From: Ophiocordyceps camponoti-saundersi (nom. inval.)
Lineage: Eukaryota; Ascomycota; Sordariomycetes; Hypocreales; Ophiocordycipitaceae
Length of the DNA: 10,365 nt
NCBI GenBank assembly: GCA_003339415.1
Contig: PDHQ01000718.1
Coordinates: forward strand, 1 to 10,365
Direction: 5' to 3'
Shown here: positions 1 to 8,925 of the stretch, in pieces
Layout: each line of letters starts with the position of its first letter
Position numbering within the stretch: the first letter of the stretch is position 1
Translations under genes and position numbers: made by a program
The notes under the pieces: generated by a model
What the model saw: only the letters and a program-made list of their open reading frames with translations
The model's database searches: none
What the model was told of the DNA's origin: nothing

Positions 1-493
<493 letters not shown>

Positions 494-1214
494 GATTATA
501 ATACCCTTAGGGTTAAGAATTACGCCGCCCTAGAGGTATCGTAATATAAAGACTATAACGACCTAGCGGAATTATAAATATTACGGTATAGGAACGCTTA
601 GTATTATAAGAAAGAGATAACTTTTACTAGCTACGGGGGTTTACCGGTTAATAAGGGAGATTCTCCCTCGCGCGGCTAATATTTATTAGGGGTTTTTAAA
701 ATAAGACGCCCTAATAATATCCCCGTAATTAGCTTATATTATATTTAAAGAAGTTACTTATTAATCTTATAGTTTAGAAGTAACTAAGCTATAAAACTAG
801 CTTATAGCGGCGGCTAATAATATATAGCGTTAAGCTTTATATTAATAATAATATATAGTATTAAGTTTATTACCTAAACCTTATTTATTATTTATAAAGT
901 ATAGATAATAAGGAGACGTAATATATAGCTTAATATATACTATTTTAGGAAATTATATTAGAATTATTAAAAAATATATTAAATATCGGTATAATATTAA
1001 CTTAAGTTTATTTATAAATTAGTAAAATAAGGGTATCTACTAATCCTAAATTATATAAGTTTTTAGAAATAAAGAAATAATTCGATTTATAAAAGCTATT
1101 AAAAGAACCTAATTATACCTAAACTACCTACTTAATAAATATATATTCCTAACTATAAAAAGAAAAGCTATTAGTAATAAAATATATATATTACTAGCTA
1201 TTTAGGAATATAAT

Positions 1215-1240
1215 ACGCGTTAAATACGCGTAGTACGCGT
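1215..1240. repeat. three ACGCGT sites in 26 bp
   Basis: The palindromic hexamer ACGCGT occurs at 1215-1220, 1226-1231 and 1235-1240, in an otherwise CpG-poor AT-rich stretch. ACGCGT contains no CpA or TpG, so it is immune to RIP. It matches the core of the fungal MluI cell-cycle box, but no gene supports a regulatory reading. Confidence 0.5.
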
Positions 1241-1262
1241 TATAGAGATAACTATCTCTATA
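1241..1262. repeat. perfect inverted repeat, 10-bp arms
   Basis: The arms tatagagata (1241-1250) and tatctctata (1253-1262) are exact reverse complements separated by two bases. They directly follow the three ACGCGT sites. The repeat could fold as a hairpin; no T-run follows that would make it terminator-like, and this is not a bacterial context. Confidence 0.7.
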
Positions 1263-1270
1263 TAAATAAA

Positions 1271-1684
1271 ATAGGAGGTTAGGGATACGTATAAAAAAAA
1301 GTTAAACTTAAGATAATACCGATCCGAGATTAGTATAATATTAATATAATATATAAAGTTAATATAAGAGGAGGATAGGGAGGTAATTAATAGGAGGGGG
1401 AACGTATATATAATATACTTACTTTTCTATATTTTTTAAAAAAGAGATAAGTTATAAGTAAAGTTATTATTTAATCTTTTATAACTCTATTAGCTAGAGT
1501 ATATCGTATAATAGATATAATATTCCTATACGCTATATAATCTAGATAAGTTACCCGAACCTTATTATTTAGGTTAATATAGTATATATATTCTAAGTTT
1601 AATCTATTAATATCTCTGCTATAAGAAGTTTATAATATAACTCTAGCTACCTATTTAGCTTAGGAAAGATGCCTAACTAATAAA
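1271..1684. other. AT-rich stretch without a recognisable gene
   Basis: I see no coding frame, RNA gene or repeat I can support. It contains two of the eight surviving CpA/TpG dinucleotides left of 8100 (TpG at 1617 and 1670) and the only + strand ATG of the window (1669-1671). That ATG is not followed by an open frame of any length. Confidence 0.5.
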
Positions 1685-1835
1685 GATTTTACCGAGATTT
1701 CTTACTAGATCTAATATTAAAATATACTTTTAGAAATCTCTAAATTTTACTAGGAAATCCTTATATACTAGGAAATTACCGCGTATTAGGAAATCTCCGT
1801 TTTACTAATATATACGGAAATTACCGTAAAATCCC
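1685..1835. repeat. cluster of short degenerate repeats (taggaaat core)
   Basis: The core actaggaaat occurs at 1749-1758 and again at 1767-1776, attaggaaat at 1785-1794 and a diverged acggaaatta at 1814-1823. The first three are spaced 18 bp apart. Most copies are followed by cc, tacc or tccg. Inverted relatives (gattttacc, gagatttctt) lie just upstream at 1685-1702. The copies differ mainly at sites that RIP could have changed, so they may once have been closer to identical. This would be a small minisatellite or a cluster of binding sites; I cannot tell which. Confidence 0.5.
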
Positions 1836-2700
1836 CTTAGGTAAATATTTTTAAGATTATATTAAAAAATCTTCCTTAAGCTCCTAGCTATAAATTAGCT
1901 TAATATTCCTTTAAGTAGAAATTTAGATTTTTTTATAGTTATTATTTTAATTTTTAAATAACTTTTACTTATATTTATATTTTTTATAATAGCTATTTTA
2001 TAATCTTATAATTAGTAGCTAGCTTATCTTCTTCTTTTATATATTATATCTAATAGCTAGCCTAGTATATACGCTTATTAGAAGATTATACATATAAGCG
2101 TATAATAAAGGGGATCCCTATTTAAGCGATCTTTAGGGAGGTTAGGAACCTTACTCTAATAGTTCTTAGAATTTAAAGAGTTCCTAGGTCCCCTTATTAT
2201 TAAAATATAGCTATTCTTACTCTCTTTATTTTTAGTAAAGGTAACTCTTATAATTAAATTATCCTTTAAGTAATAAGAGACTTTATATAGTTAGCTAAAG
2301 TACTTAAGGTATTATAATACTTATTTTAAAAGTTATAATATTATATACTTATATTAGCTATATTATAAAGTAATTTATTACTTATAAAGTAATAAACTAA
2401 GGTTTATAAGGACTTTTTTTAATCTTATATATATTTTATAATAATATAATATATTACGAAGTAATTACTTAAAGTCCTTATTTATTATATTTTACTTTAT
2501 TATATTTTAATCTTAAAAGTAATTTTAGAAAGCGTTAAGAAAAATTAAACTTTAGTTAGTAATATTCTATTTTATATCCGAAATAAATTTTATAATATAG
2601 GTATTTAAAAGCTAAGGTATTACTATTTTTTTCTTAATATTACTCTTCTATAAATTTATATTAATAAGTTATTATATAACCTAACTTTTTACGAAAACGG
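1836..2700. other. AT-rich sequence upstream of the LINE; possible 5' UTR
   Basis: No coding frame is visible. One CpA survives (2091). It contains the imperfect inverted repeat at 2104-2198. The part next to 2700 may belong to the 5' UTR of the retrotransposon, but no promoter or element boundary can be seen, and a target-site duplication cannot be located in sequence this altered. Confidence 0.4.
2104..2198. repeat. nested imperfect inverted repeat
   Basis: The outer arms are aataaagggga (2104-2114) and tccccttatt (2189-2198), complementary apart from one extra A. The inner arms are taggaac (2143-2149) and gttccta (2180-2186), exact complements. The outer arms enclose unpaired spacers of unequal length, so a single clean hairpin is not certain. 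It could be a remnant of a small inverted-repeat element or chance in a low-complexity sequence. Confidence 0.35.
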
Positions 2701-2737
2701 GATAGGACCTATTACTTAATCTTTCGCTCTTTACTAT

Positions 2738-4339
2738 ATATTTATTACTAAGAAAGAGTTAATAGCGCCCGCGGCGGCTTCGGCCGGGGCCTAAGGGGTA
2801 AGTAACGCGCCTATAATCGTAGATAGGGGTACGCGGAGACTAAGATAGTCCCTATAATACCCCTAATCCGGCTAAAGATAATATAATAATAGCGTTAGAA
2901 TAGGAGGAGAAGCGGAGTAAATACGGGACCTTTACGATAGCGATATAAAGGAAGCTTATAATAAACTAGCCGCGGTAATATTTACCGCGGCGTTCTCCGA
3001 CGCTTAGAATATCGTAATAGCTTTTAAAGCTAAACTTCGTAAGAAATTCGTAACCCTTTTAGATTAAAACGTTATTTAACTTTTACCCGAAATTATTAAG
3101 TTAATTAAGAAAATAGTTACTTAAGCTATATAGAAAGCACTCCTATAAATTATTAGCTTTAATATTAGTTTAACTTAGCTATTATAAGCTTTTATAGCTA
3201 TTACTAATAGTATAATAATTAAACTTATCCTTAATCGCTCCGATAAAGAAATTATTATATTTATAAAAAATATTATAATTAATATAAATACCTTATAGCT
3301 AACTTTATAAGAGATCGTATAAGCTACGAATATAGCTTTAAAATATAAGGCTATATTAGCTATAAGATAACTCCTAAGTAAAGATATAATAATTATATTC
3401 TATCCGGAATATAAGAGATAAGTAAGCTTAGTTAAGTAAATTTTTATTATTTTTAATAAGGGGGCGGTTTATAGCTAGAAAACTTTCTTTATTATAGCGA
3501 AAGGAGTATAAATAGGGGCCGCCTATAGTAACTAAGATATACTCTTATAGTAAATTAAAAAATATAATAAAATTAATATCGCCTAAGTTTAAGCGCTCTA
3601 GCCTTATAATAAGGAAGCTATATATACTTATATTATCTTAGAAATTATTAATATAACGGATATTAATAAACTTATATAAAATAGCTTAATTATAGATATA
3701 GAAATCTCTTATATAAAAGTTTATAATAACGCGGTATAACCTTAATAATATTACTAATATTACTAATATAAGTATATAATAAAATACTATTAAAAATAGC
3801 TATATTACGGAATATATATAGCTATAGCGTACCTAGAAAAAGAGAGCGTATATCTAGCCTTTACCGAGACTAATACTAAAAACTATATTCTATATAAGGG
3901 GAATTACGCCTCGTAATCCCGAGACTACCTTACTACGAAAATATATTAGAACTAAGTATATAATAATTACGTATACTAACCTTATAAGTTTTAGGACTAC
4001 TCCTAGCTAACCTAATCCTAAACTAATAATAGCTTTATTAAAATTTAATCTCGGAAGCGGTTATATATAGCCTCTATATAGTTATAAGCTATACTCCGCT
4101 TTAATATAAATAATAAGCCCGCCCTAGCACTAAAAAAGGGCTAAGGCGGAAGCGGCGCTACCCCCGGATCTTATAGCGGATAGGGTAGCGGCAAAGCTTA
4201 GAGAATTTATCCTCCCCCTCCTACCCTTTCCCCCTTTATTATACCCTCTTTTACCCCCTCCCTTACCCCTCTTTCCGCCCCCTCCTTTACCCTAATATAA
4301 TCGTAAACCTTTACCTTTTTTACTTCTAATAAAGATTAA
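2738..4339 (+). pseudogene. LINE ORF1, gag-like zinc-knuckle protein (dead)
   Basis: The frame starting at 2738 reads continuously for about 534 codons, interrupted only by TAA/TAG at former Gln/Trp codons. In living relatives this protein binds the element RNA and forms the ribonucleoprotein. The N-terminal part is Ala/Gln/Arg-rich (from 2762). A middle region (about 2920-3720) reads as a helical gag-like domain. Three zinc knuckles follow: CX2CX4HX4C at 3749-3790, a CX2C-His-Cys unit at 3806-3853, and CX2CX3HX6C at 3884-3928. Every ligand codon is now TAT or TAC (Tyr). The C-terminal part is Gly/Ser then Pro/Thr-rich (about 4140-4300). The start is a guess: ATA at 2738 may be a mutated ATG. 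The stop is TAA at 4337-4339 or 4367-4369, next to or overlapping ORF2. Confidence 0.85.
2970..2990. repeat. perfect inverted repeat inside ORF1
   Basis: The arms ccgcggtaa (2970-2978) and ttaccgcgg (2982-2990) are exact complements around a 3-base loop. It lies within an Ala-rich coding stretch of ORF1. Its GC-rich arms contain no CpA or TpG, so RIP left them alone. Confidence 0.6.
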
Positions 4340-4343
4340 AACC

Positions 4344-5100
4344 CTTTTTTAGAATATATAAAAGCGTAACTATCTTATTTATATTACGCTTTATAGCCTT
4401 ATTAGCTATAATTTTATTTATTTATAGGAACTATAATATAACTAATTCGAATACCCTTTACTTCTTAGTATCTTATTATATAAACTTATAAACTTTAGTA
4501 ATTAAGCGATTCTTTATATTTATAAATAACTAAACCCCTCTTTTTAAATACTTCTTATTATACCTAATATAGCTTCTATCCTCTTTTATACTATACCCTT
4601 ATTATAAATTATATTTATTTACTTACCCTTATTAGTAATTTAGTTTAGCCCCCTCTTATAATATAACTTTCTTTACCCTAATTTAACTTTAATAGCTACC
4701 TTTTTATATAGCGATTTTAACCTCTATTACCCCTTATAAGACTATTACGAAAAGTCCTTTTTTAGAGTAGCTAATTTCCTTAATCTTATAACTAGCCTCT
4801 ATCTCGAATTTATTACGCCTCTAAGCGAAGTTACTTAGAAAATATATAATAAACGAACTAGTATTATTAACTTAGCTTAGGCTATACTAAATTACTAAGT
4901 AATATATTAAGGAAATAACCTCGACCTTATTAGCTTTAACTATATTTTATAAGTTATCTATATAAATACCGACCTTTACCTTAATATTATATTAATTAAA
5001 ATCTAGCGCTCTTTTTACTTAGATATACTCGCGGCTAAGATATAAAACTAACTTAAGCCTAAACTATACTATACCTTTATACCTAAAAACTTAAAAAAAG
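4344..5100 (+). other. APE-type endonuclease domain of ORF2
   Basis: The N-terminal strand motif shows as LF*NI (Asn codon 4353-4355). The next catalytic block reads YNFIYL*E, with the metal-binding Glu kept at 4428-4430. The GDFN block reads SDFN at 4710-4721, followed by NLYYPL*D, where the stop at 4737-4739 stands at the family's Trp. The IDL block reads INL (Asn at 4869-4871). The last block, the family's DH, reads NY at 4938-4943. By comparison with human L1 endonuclease, the Glu, Asp and Asn of the first blocks remain, while the later Asp, Asp and His are replaced. Each replacement fits TpG to TpA or CpA to TpA. Confidence 0.85.
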
Positions 5101-5399
5101 TAATTACCTTATTATATAAATAGCTAGAAATAATAATAAAAATTACGGTATTATTATATATCTATATATACCTTATAATATAAAATTAGTAAAATTAGGC
5201 GATAGCGGCTATTATAGTAGCTACTAAGTAAGCCCGAAAGTATTAGAAAGCTAACTTTATTAACTTTTACTAATAAAACTATTAAGAAGTAACGAAGGCG
5301 TAAAAGTCCGCGATTAGCGTAGCCCGCTATAGCGCTTAGCGCGATTTCCTTAATAATATCTTAATAAATTTAGTAATATTTTAAATAATAAAACGTTAG

Positions 5400-5419
5400 G
5401 CCTAGCTCCGAAGCTAGGC
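5400..5419. repeat. small inverted repeat in ORF2
   Basis: The arms gcctagct (5400-5407) and agctaggc (5412-5419) are exact complements with loop ccga. It lies between endonuclease and RT in the coding frame and is probably incidental. Confidence 0.45.
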
Positions 5420-5599
5420 TTTACTAAAGCCTATATATATACTAATATTATAGAAAAGCCCTAACTTAAACTTAATATTTACTTTCTTAGATAAAGCGAT
5501 CTTACTTAGCTAGTAATTTTTCCTTACTCTTACCACCTTAGCCCCTCCTCTTATTTTAGATAAACTTTTCCCTCCTTTTTATATTAAATATTTAATTAT

Positions 5600-6870
5600 T
5601 ATTAACGATATCTATTTTACTTTTTTCTTAATCGCTTTATAAAAGTCTACTAGCCCTAATAAGATCTTAGTTAAGTTCTTAAAAGGATACGGACCCCCCC
5701 TTATCTAAATTTTCTAAAAAATCTTCTAAGGTTATATTAATAGCGGCTACTTCTTATTATAATTTAAAGCTTTTAATATTATAATTATCTATAAGGTAAA
5801 TAAACTATTAGCTATATATTATACCTTAAGTAGGTATAGGCTAATTTCGCTTTTTAATATAATAAGGAAAGTTTTAAAAATAATTATTACTAGGAAAATA
5901 GCGTTTATAGCGGAAGCGGCTAATATCCTCTTAGATAGCTAAATAGGTAATAAGCTATAACGCTTTACCGATACCGTAGTCCTTATACTTACTAAAACTA
6001 TTAAAATTATCTAAAACTAAGGCGATATTACCTTACTTTTTTTACTAAACTTTATTAAAGCTTTTAACTATATTTCTTATAATAAGCTAATAGTTATTCT
6101 TAATTACCTAAGCTTTCCTAAATAAGTTATAGCGTTTATTTATTCTTATCTTATTACTAAAACCTTATAATTTAAGTTTAACTATAAGCTTAGTAATATT
6201 TTCCTAATTTAGTAAAAAGTTCCCTAAAAATCCTTTATATTATTAGTTCTTTTCCTATTATATATATCCTTATTATCTTAATATCTAAACTTAATAACTA
6301 AACTACTAATAGTAAGCTTTACTAATAATACTAATATACTTAATATCGGACGCGATAAGGCCTAGGTACTTTTTTAACTTAAGTAAGCGTAGCGAATTTA
6401 TAAATAATAAGGCCTTAAGTATAAAATAACTTTTTAGCTAGCTAAAAATAAGTTAATATACTTTACGAAAGCTAAGAAAGCGAATATAACTTAGCTTTAG
6501 CTTAGTATAAAGATAGTATAGCTTACGTAAGAGGCGAGACTCTTAGGAGTTTAGCTATACCGTAAATTTTAATAAAAATCTTACTTTTTAAAGCTTACCG
6601 CTAAACTTAAGCGCTAATATTTAGCTTTTATTAAGATTACTATATTAATATAAGGTTATACCTTATTAAAAATAAGGGAGGTATATATTAAAGCTATTAG
6701 ATTAGCGATTATATTTAGTATATTCTAATTCGCCCCGCTTACGTAATTAGGGGGGAAATTATACGGCTTTATTATAAAGGCGCTAGCTATAAAATAATTT
6801 AAATATTTAAGGGTTATTACCGGAGCTTATAAAGCTACCCCTTTTTACTATATTAAAATAAAAGCTTTTA
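5600..6870 (+). other. reverse transcriptase domain of ORF2
   Basis: The order of motifs is that of LINE reverse transcriptases: SPNKILVKFLK (SP-x-x-I region, about 5650), YRLISL (5835-5852), a FIAEAAN...IGN region (about 5908-5960), the motif A region NFIKAFN (6048-6068), SYNKL, VP*KS (6219-6233), LFLLYIS, and FTNNTN (6318-6335) where the family has F-A-D-D. Downstream lie LLGV (about 6540) and the thumb region with VITGAYKATPF and IPPL (about 6815-6880). All three catalytic Asp positions are now Asn (6048, 6324 and 6327). Confidence 0.92.
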
Positions 6871-7352
6871 TCCCCCCCCTTAACTTATACCTTACTTATT
6901 AAATAGCTTATATTTATTACCGCTTTTAATATATAAGTATAGTAAACCTTATCTATACCGTAATAGAGAAAGCTATTAAATAAGTTAAATATAAGCGTAA
7001 GGGGCGCTCCTATTAATAGAGATATTAAATATTATAGGACTTAGAGGAATTCTATAAGATATAAACTAAACCCGAATTAGAGGCTAAACGCACGTAACGT
7101 AACTTCGATATTAAACTCTAAAAAGAGTAGCTCCTTTAATAATATTCCCGAAAAAGTAAGCTTAAGAAATATAGGTAATTTTATAGCTACCTTATTAATA
7201 AACCGCTATAACTTAAAGCTAGGACCGCCTTACGTATTTACGAAGAATTTCCTAAGTTTATTAGTATAATATTTATATAATTTTAAACTAAATATATCGG
7301 ACTTAATTCTTTTCTTTAAGCTTATAAGGTCCCTAAAATAATTTTAAAATAA

Positions 7353-7403
7353 TACCCTTATAATAGCGGGGATAAGATAATACCGTATATTTTTCTTAAC
7401 TAT
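7353..7403 (+). other. C-terminal CxC...Hx4C zinc finger of ORF2 (ligands lost)
   Basis: The codons at 7353, 7359, 7386 and 7401 hold the spacing CxC...Hx4C typical of Tad/R1-like LINEs just after the GYIGL...FL...KVP region, and all four now encode Tyr. This matches TGC/TGT to TAC/TAT and CAT/CAC to TAT/TAC changes. It supports the clade assignment. Confidence 0.8.
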
Positions 7404-7754
7404 ATTTTTACTTATAAAAATAAGCTACTTCCTAATATTAACTAGCGACTAATATAGAATTAGTATAACCTTACTAAAGCGCTTAATAATTTTTAATTTA
7501 TAGCTAAACTTATATATTAGTTTCTCTCGCTTAAATAATTACGCTAATTTAACCTTATAATATTACTTTACGAAAATAAAATAAATAAGGGAGATAGGGC
7601 CTTTAGCCCTATAATAGATATATAAAAGCTACTTTATAGTAATAACTTTATTATTTATCTTACTAGCTACTTACTTAGCTTTAAAGCTAAACTATCTTAA
7701 TTATATATAAGGTATTAACTTAATTACGTAAAGCGTAAAACTAACCGCGCTTAT

Positions 7755-7810
7755 TATAGCTATAGCCTTAGCTATAACCTTAACCTTAACTATAATTATA
7801 AGTATAAACT
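7755..7810 (+). repeat. hexamer-like low-complexity tail of ORF2
   Basis: Units of the type agctat, aacctt and aactat repeat in steps of three or six bases. In ORF2's frame they read as alternating Tyr, Ser, Leu, Asn and Lys. Undoing CpA to TpA would make this a His/Ser/Pro/Asn-rich tail built on a CA-rich repeat, which would have been an especially dense RIP target. It lies just to the left of the stop of the antisense frame. Confidence 0.55.
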
Positions 7811-7818
7811 AAAGCTAC

Positions 7819-8925
7819 TTACTCCTTTTTTACCGCTAGCTTTTTCTCCTTACTAAACGTAATATAATTACTAACTAATATTATAAAGTTTTCGTTACTA
7901 AATATATTATTAACTAAACTATTTTAAATAAAATTAAGGATCTCCTTATAAAGAGGTAATACGGTTATAATATAAGCGCTAGTAGTATCCTCCTTAGCGG
8001 TAAAAGTAACCTTAACGCTTAAGGTAAAAGTAGTCTTAAGCTTACTAAGCTTATTAGCTTTTAACTTAAACTTAAACTTAATAAGTATTAAGGCGGAAGC
8101 GGAACTAATAATAGGAGGCAGAGTATAGAGGATAGGAGGATAATTAATAAGAGATAGGCTCCCTTATAAGCGCGCCTTATTCTTAGCAGCGCGGCGGATA
8201 TAGCGTAGCTCCTTAATTAATTATTTAAAAAAGTTAATTACTTATATATAGAAGATACGCTATTTTTATATTTAAGCTAATATAATAGCGATAAGTTAGT
8301 TAGTACTAGTTAAACTCTTAGTTATTTTAATAATAAAATCCTTTTTAATAGCGGGAGGCTATAAGCTTTAAAATAATATACGGCTAGCGGCCACTTATAT
8401 AACTTAATTAGTATAAGTATTATTATAATACGCGATAATATATACTTTTTTAATACGCTAAATTATATTTTTCTATTACGCTTATTAGTATAAGATTTAT
8501 TATAAATTTAATATAATTTTAATATTATATATTATTTAGGCGTTATAATCGAAACCTAGCTAATAGGCAATCTTAACTATAGCGTAAATAGTATTAGCTA
8601 TAATAAGATCGTTAATTAGCTAATACTTAGTACGATTATTCGCGTATTTAATATAAGCCGCGCTTAGATAGTTTATTTTAATTATTAGTAGATATAAACA
8701 TATACTAAGGCTAAGTACTTATTTCTTTATACTTAATAAAGGTCCCTAAAGCTAATAAGCGTATTAATATACCCCGCGTAAAATACCGCTTAAGGAAAGT
8801 TAAGTTTAGCGGGTATTTTACTCCGGCACGGGTTAGCTATAAACTAGTTACGCGCGCTAAAAATTACTTATATAGTTAAAATTACTAAAAAATAATAAGA
8901 TAATAATAGCCCGCTTATATTAGTA
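7819..8925 (-). pseudogene. unidentified antisense coding remnant
   Basis: Read on the - strand with TAA stop at 7819-7821, the frame runs about 365 codons to near 8925. Stops are all TAA/TAG at positions that fit lost Gln codons. The C-terminal third is strikingly clean: 79 open codons between the stops at 8164-8166 and 7924-7926, then 34 more to 7819. In this stretch the complementary + frame carries several stops. The middle part reads as helical and Gln-rich (8221-8500), followed by KELRYIRRAA (about 8184-8213), a Pro/Leu/Ser section and a Lys/Glu-rich end (EKKLAVKKE). No start codon survives; the 5' limit is arbitrary. I do not recognise a family and no motif suggests a function. It could be a host gene, part of another transposon, or an antisense frame belonging to this LINE family. 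Confidence 0.5.
8778..8821. repeat. imperfect inverted repeat
   Basis: The arms gtaaaatacc (8778-8787) and ggtattttac (8812-8821) are exact complements. Inside them gcttaa (8788-8793) and ttaagtttagc (8800-8810) continue the pairing with gaps. It lies within the antisense frame. It may be structural chance or a remnant of a terminal inverted repeat. Confidence 0.5.

Larger units (their letters stand above)
494..1270 (+). pseudogene. possible degenerate coding remnant, unidentified
   Basis: Read in the frame starting at 494, the first 120 or so codons hold about nine stops, all TAA or TAG, against about eleven and eighteen in the other two + frames. The part up to about 720 contains compositionally protein-like runs such as KKEITFTSYGG and SPSRG. 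The frame can be followed less convincingly to about 1270. The frame starting at 495 is nearly as good over the first 200 bases, and the complementary strand is not excluded, so frame and strand are uncertain. No start codon remains. I do not recognise a family. This could equally be RIP-mutated non-coding sequence. Confidence 0.2.
2700..7856 (+). mobile_element. RIP-inactivated Tad1-like LINE (non-LTR retrotransposon)
   Basis: Two consecutive + strand reading frames in the order gag-like ORF1, then endonuclease/reverse transcriptase ORF2, identify a non-LTR retrotransposon. The three zinc knuckles of ORF1, the APE-type endonuclease, the RT motifs and the C-terminal CxC...Hx4C finger are the layout of the fungal Tad1 clade. 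The limits given cover only the coding part. The 5' UTR would lie left of about 2738, and the 3' end is not defined because an antisense frame begins at ORF2's tail; the (TAA)n at 10239 is one candidate tail. Every loss I can see is a transition, with no indel across either frame, which is the RIP signature. The element cannot move by itself. Confidence 0.93.
4323..7856 (+). pseudogene. LINE ORF2, endonuclease/reverse transcriptase (dead)
   Basis: One frame, positions divisible by 3, can be read for about 1,178 codons without an indel. The product nicks target DNA and copies element RNA at the nick. The domains in order are an APE endonuclease (about 4344-5100), a reverse transcriptase (about 5600-6870), a charged linker, and a CxC...Hx4C zinc finger (7353-7403) with a C-terminal tail. 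The RT shows YRLISL (5835-5852), the motif A region (6048-6071), the VP-x-x-S turn (6219-6233), FTNN in place of F(A)DD (6318-6329) and LLGV near 6540. No RNase H pattern is visible between RT and zinc finger. Dozens of TAA/TAG and several lost catalytic residues make it non-functional. The true stop is uncertain: TAA at 7854 is the last plausible one, and TAA near 7626 is another. Confidence 0.93.

Noticed and set aside
1669..1671. The only + strand ATG as a start codon
   Set aside because: Stops follow within a few codons in its frame, and no coding signal is linked to it.
1685..1835. CRISPR array
   Set aside because: The repeats are only about 10 bp, degenerate, with 18-bp register and no distinct spacers, in a eukaryotic context.
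2104..2198. tRNA or small structured RNA gene
   Set aside because: The inverted repeats do not make a cloverleaf, no A/B-box sequence is recognisable, and the spacers are unequal.
4200..4300. C/T-rich block between ORF1 and ORF2 as a promoter tract
   Set aside because: It reads in frame as a Pro/Ser/Thr-rich C-terminus of ORF1, which explains it without a regulatory role.
5695..5701. Poly-C tract (also near 306, 6870 and 8934) as a functional element
   Set aside because: C runs lack CpA internally and are simply left over after RIP; the two in ORF2 lie in its coding frame as Pro codons.
7860..8160. + strand coding continuation of ORF2 into this region
   Set aside because: The + frame complementary to the antisense gene carries several stops here, whereas the - strand is almost fully open, so I assign it to the - strand.
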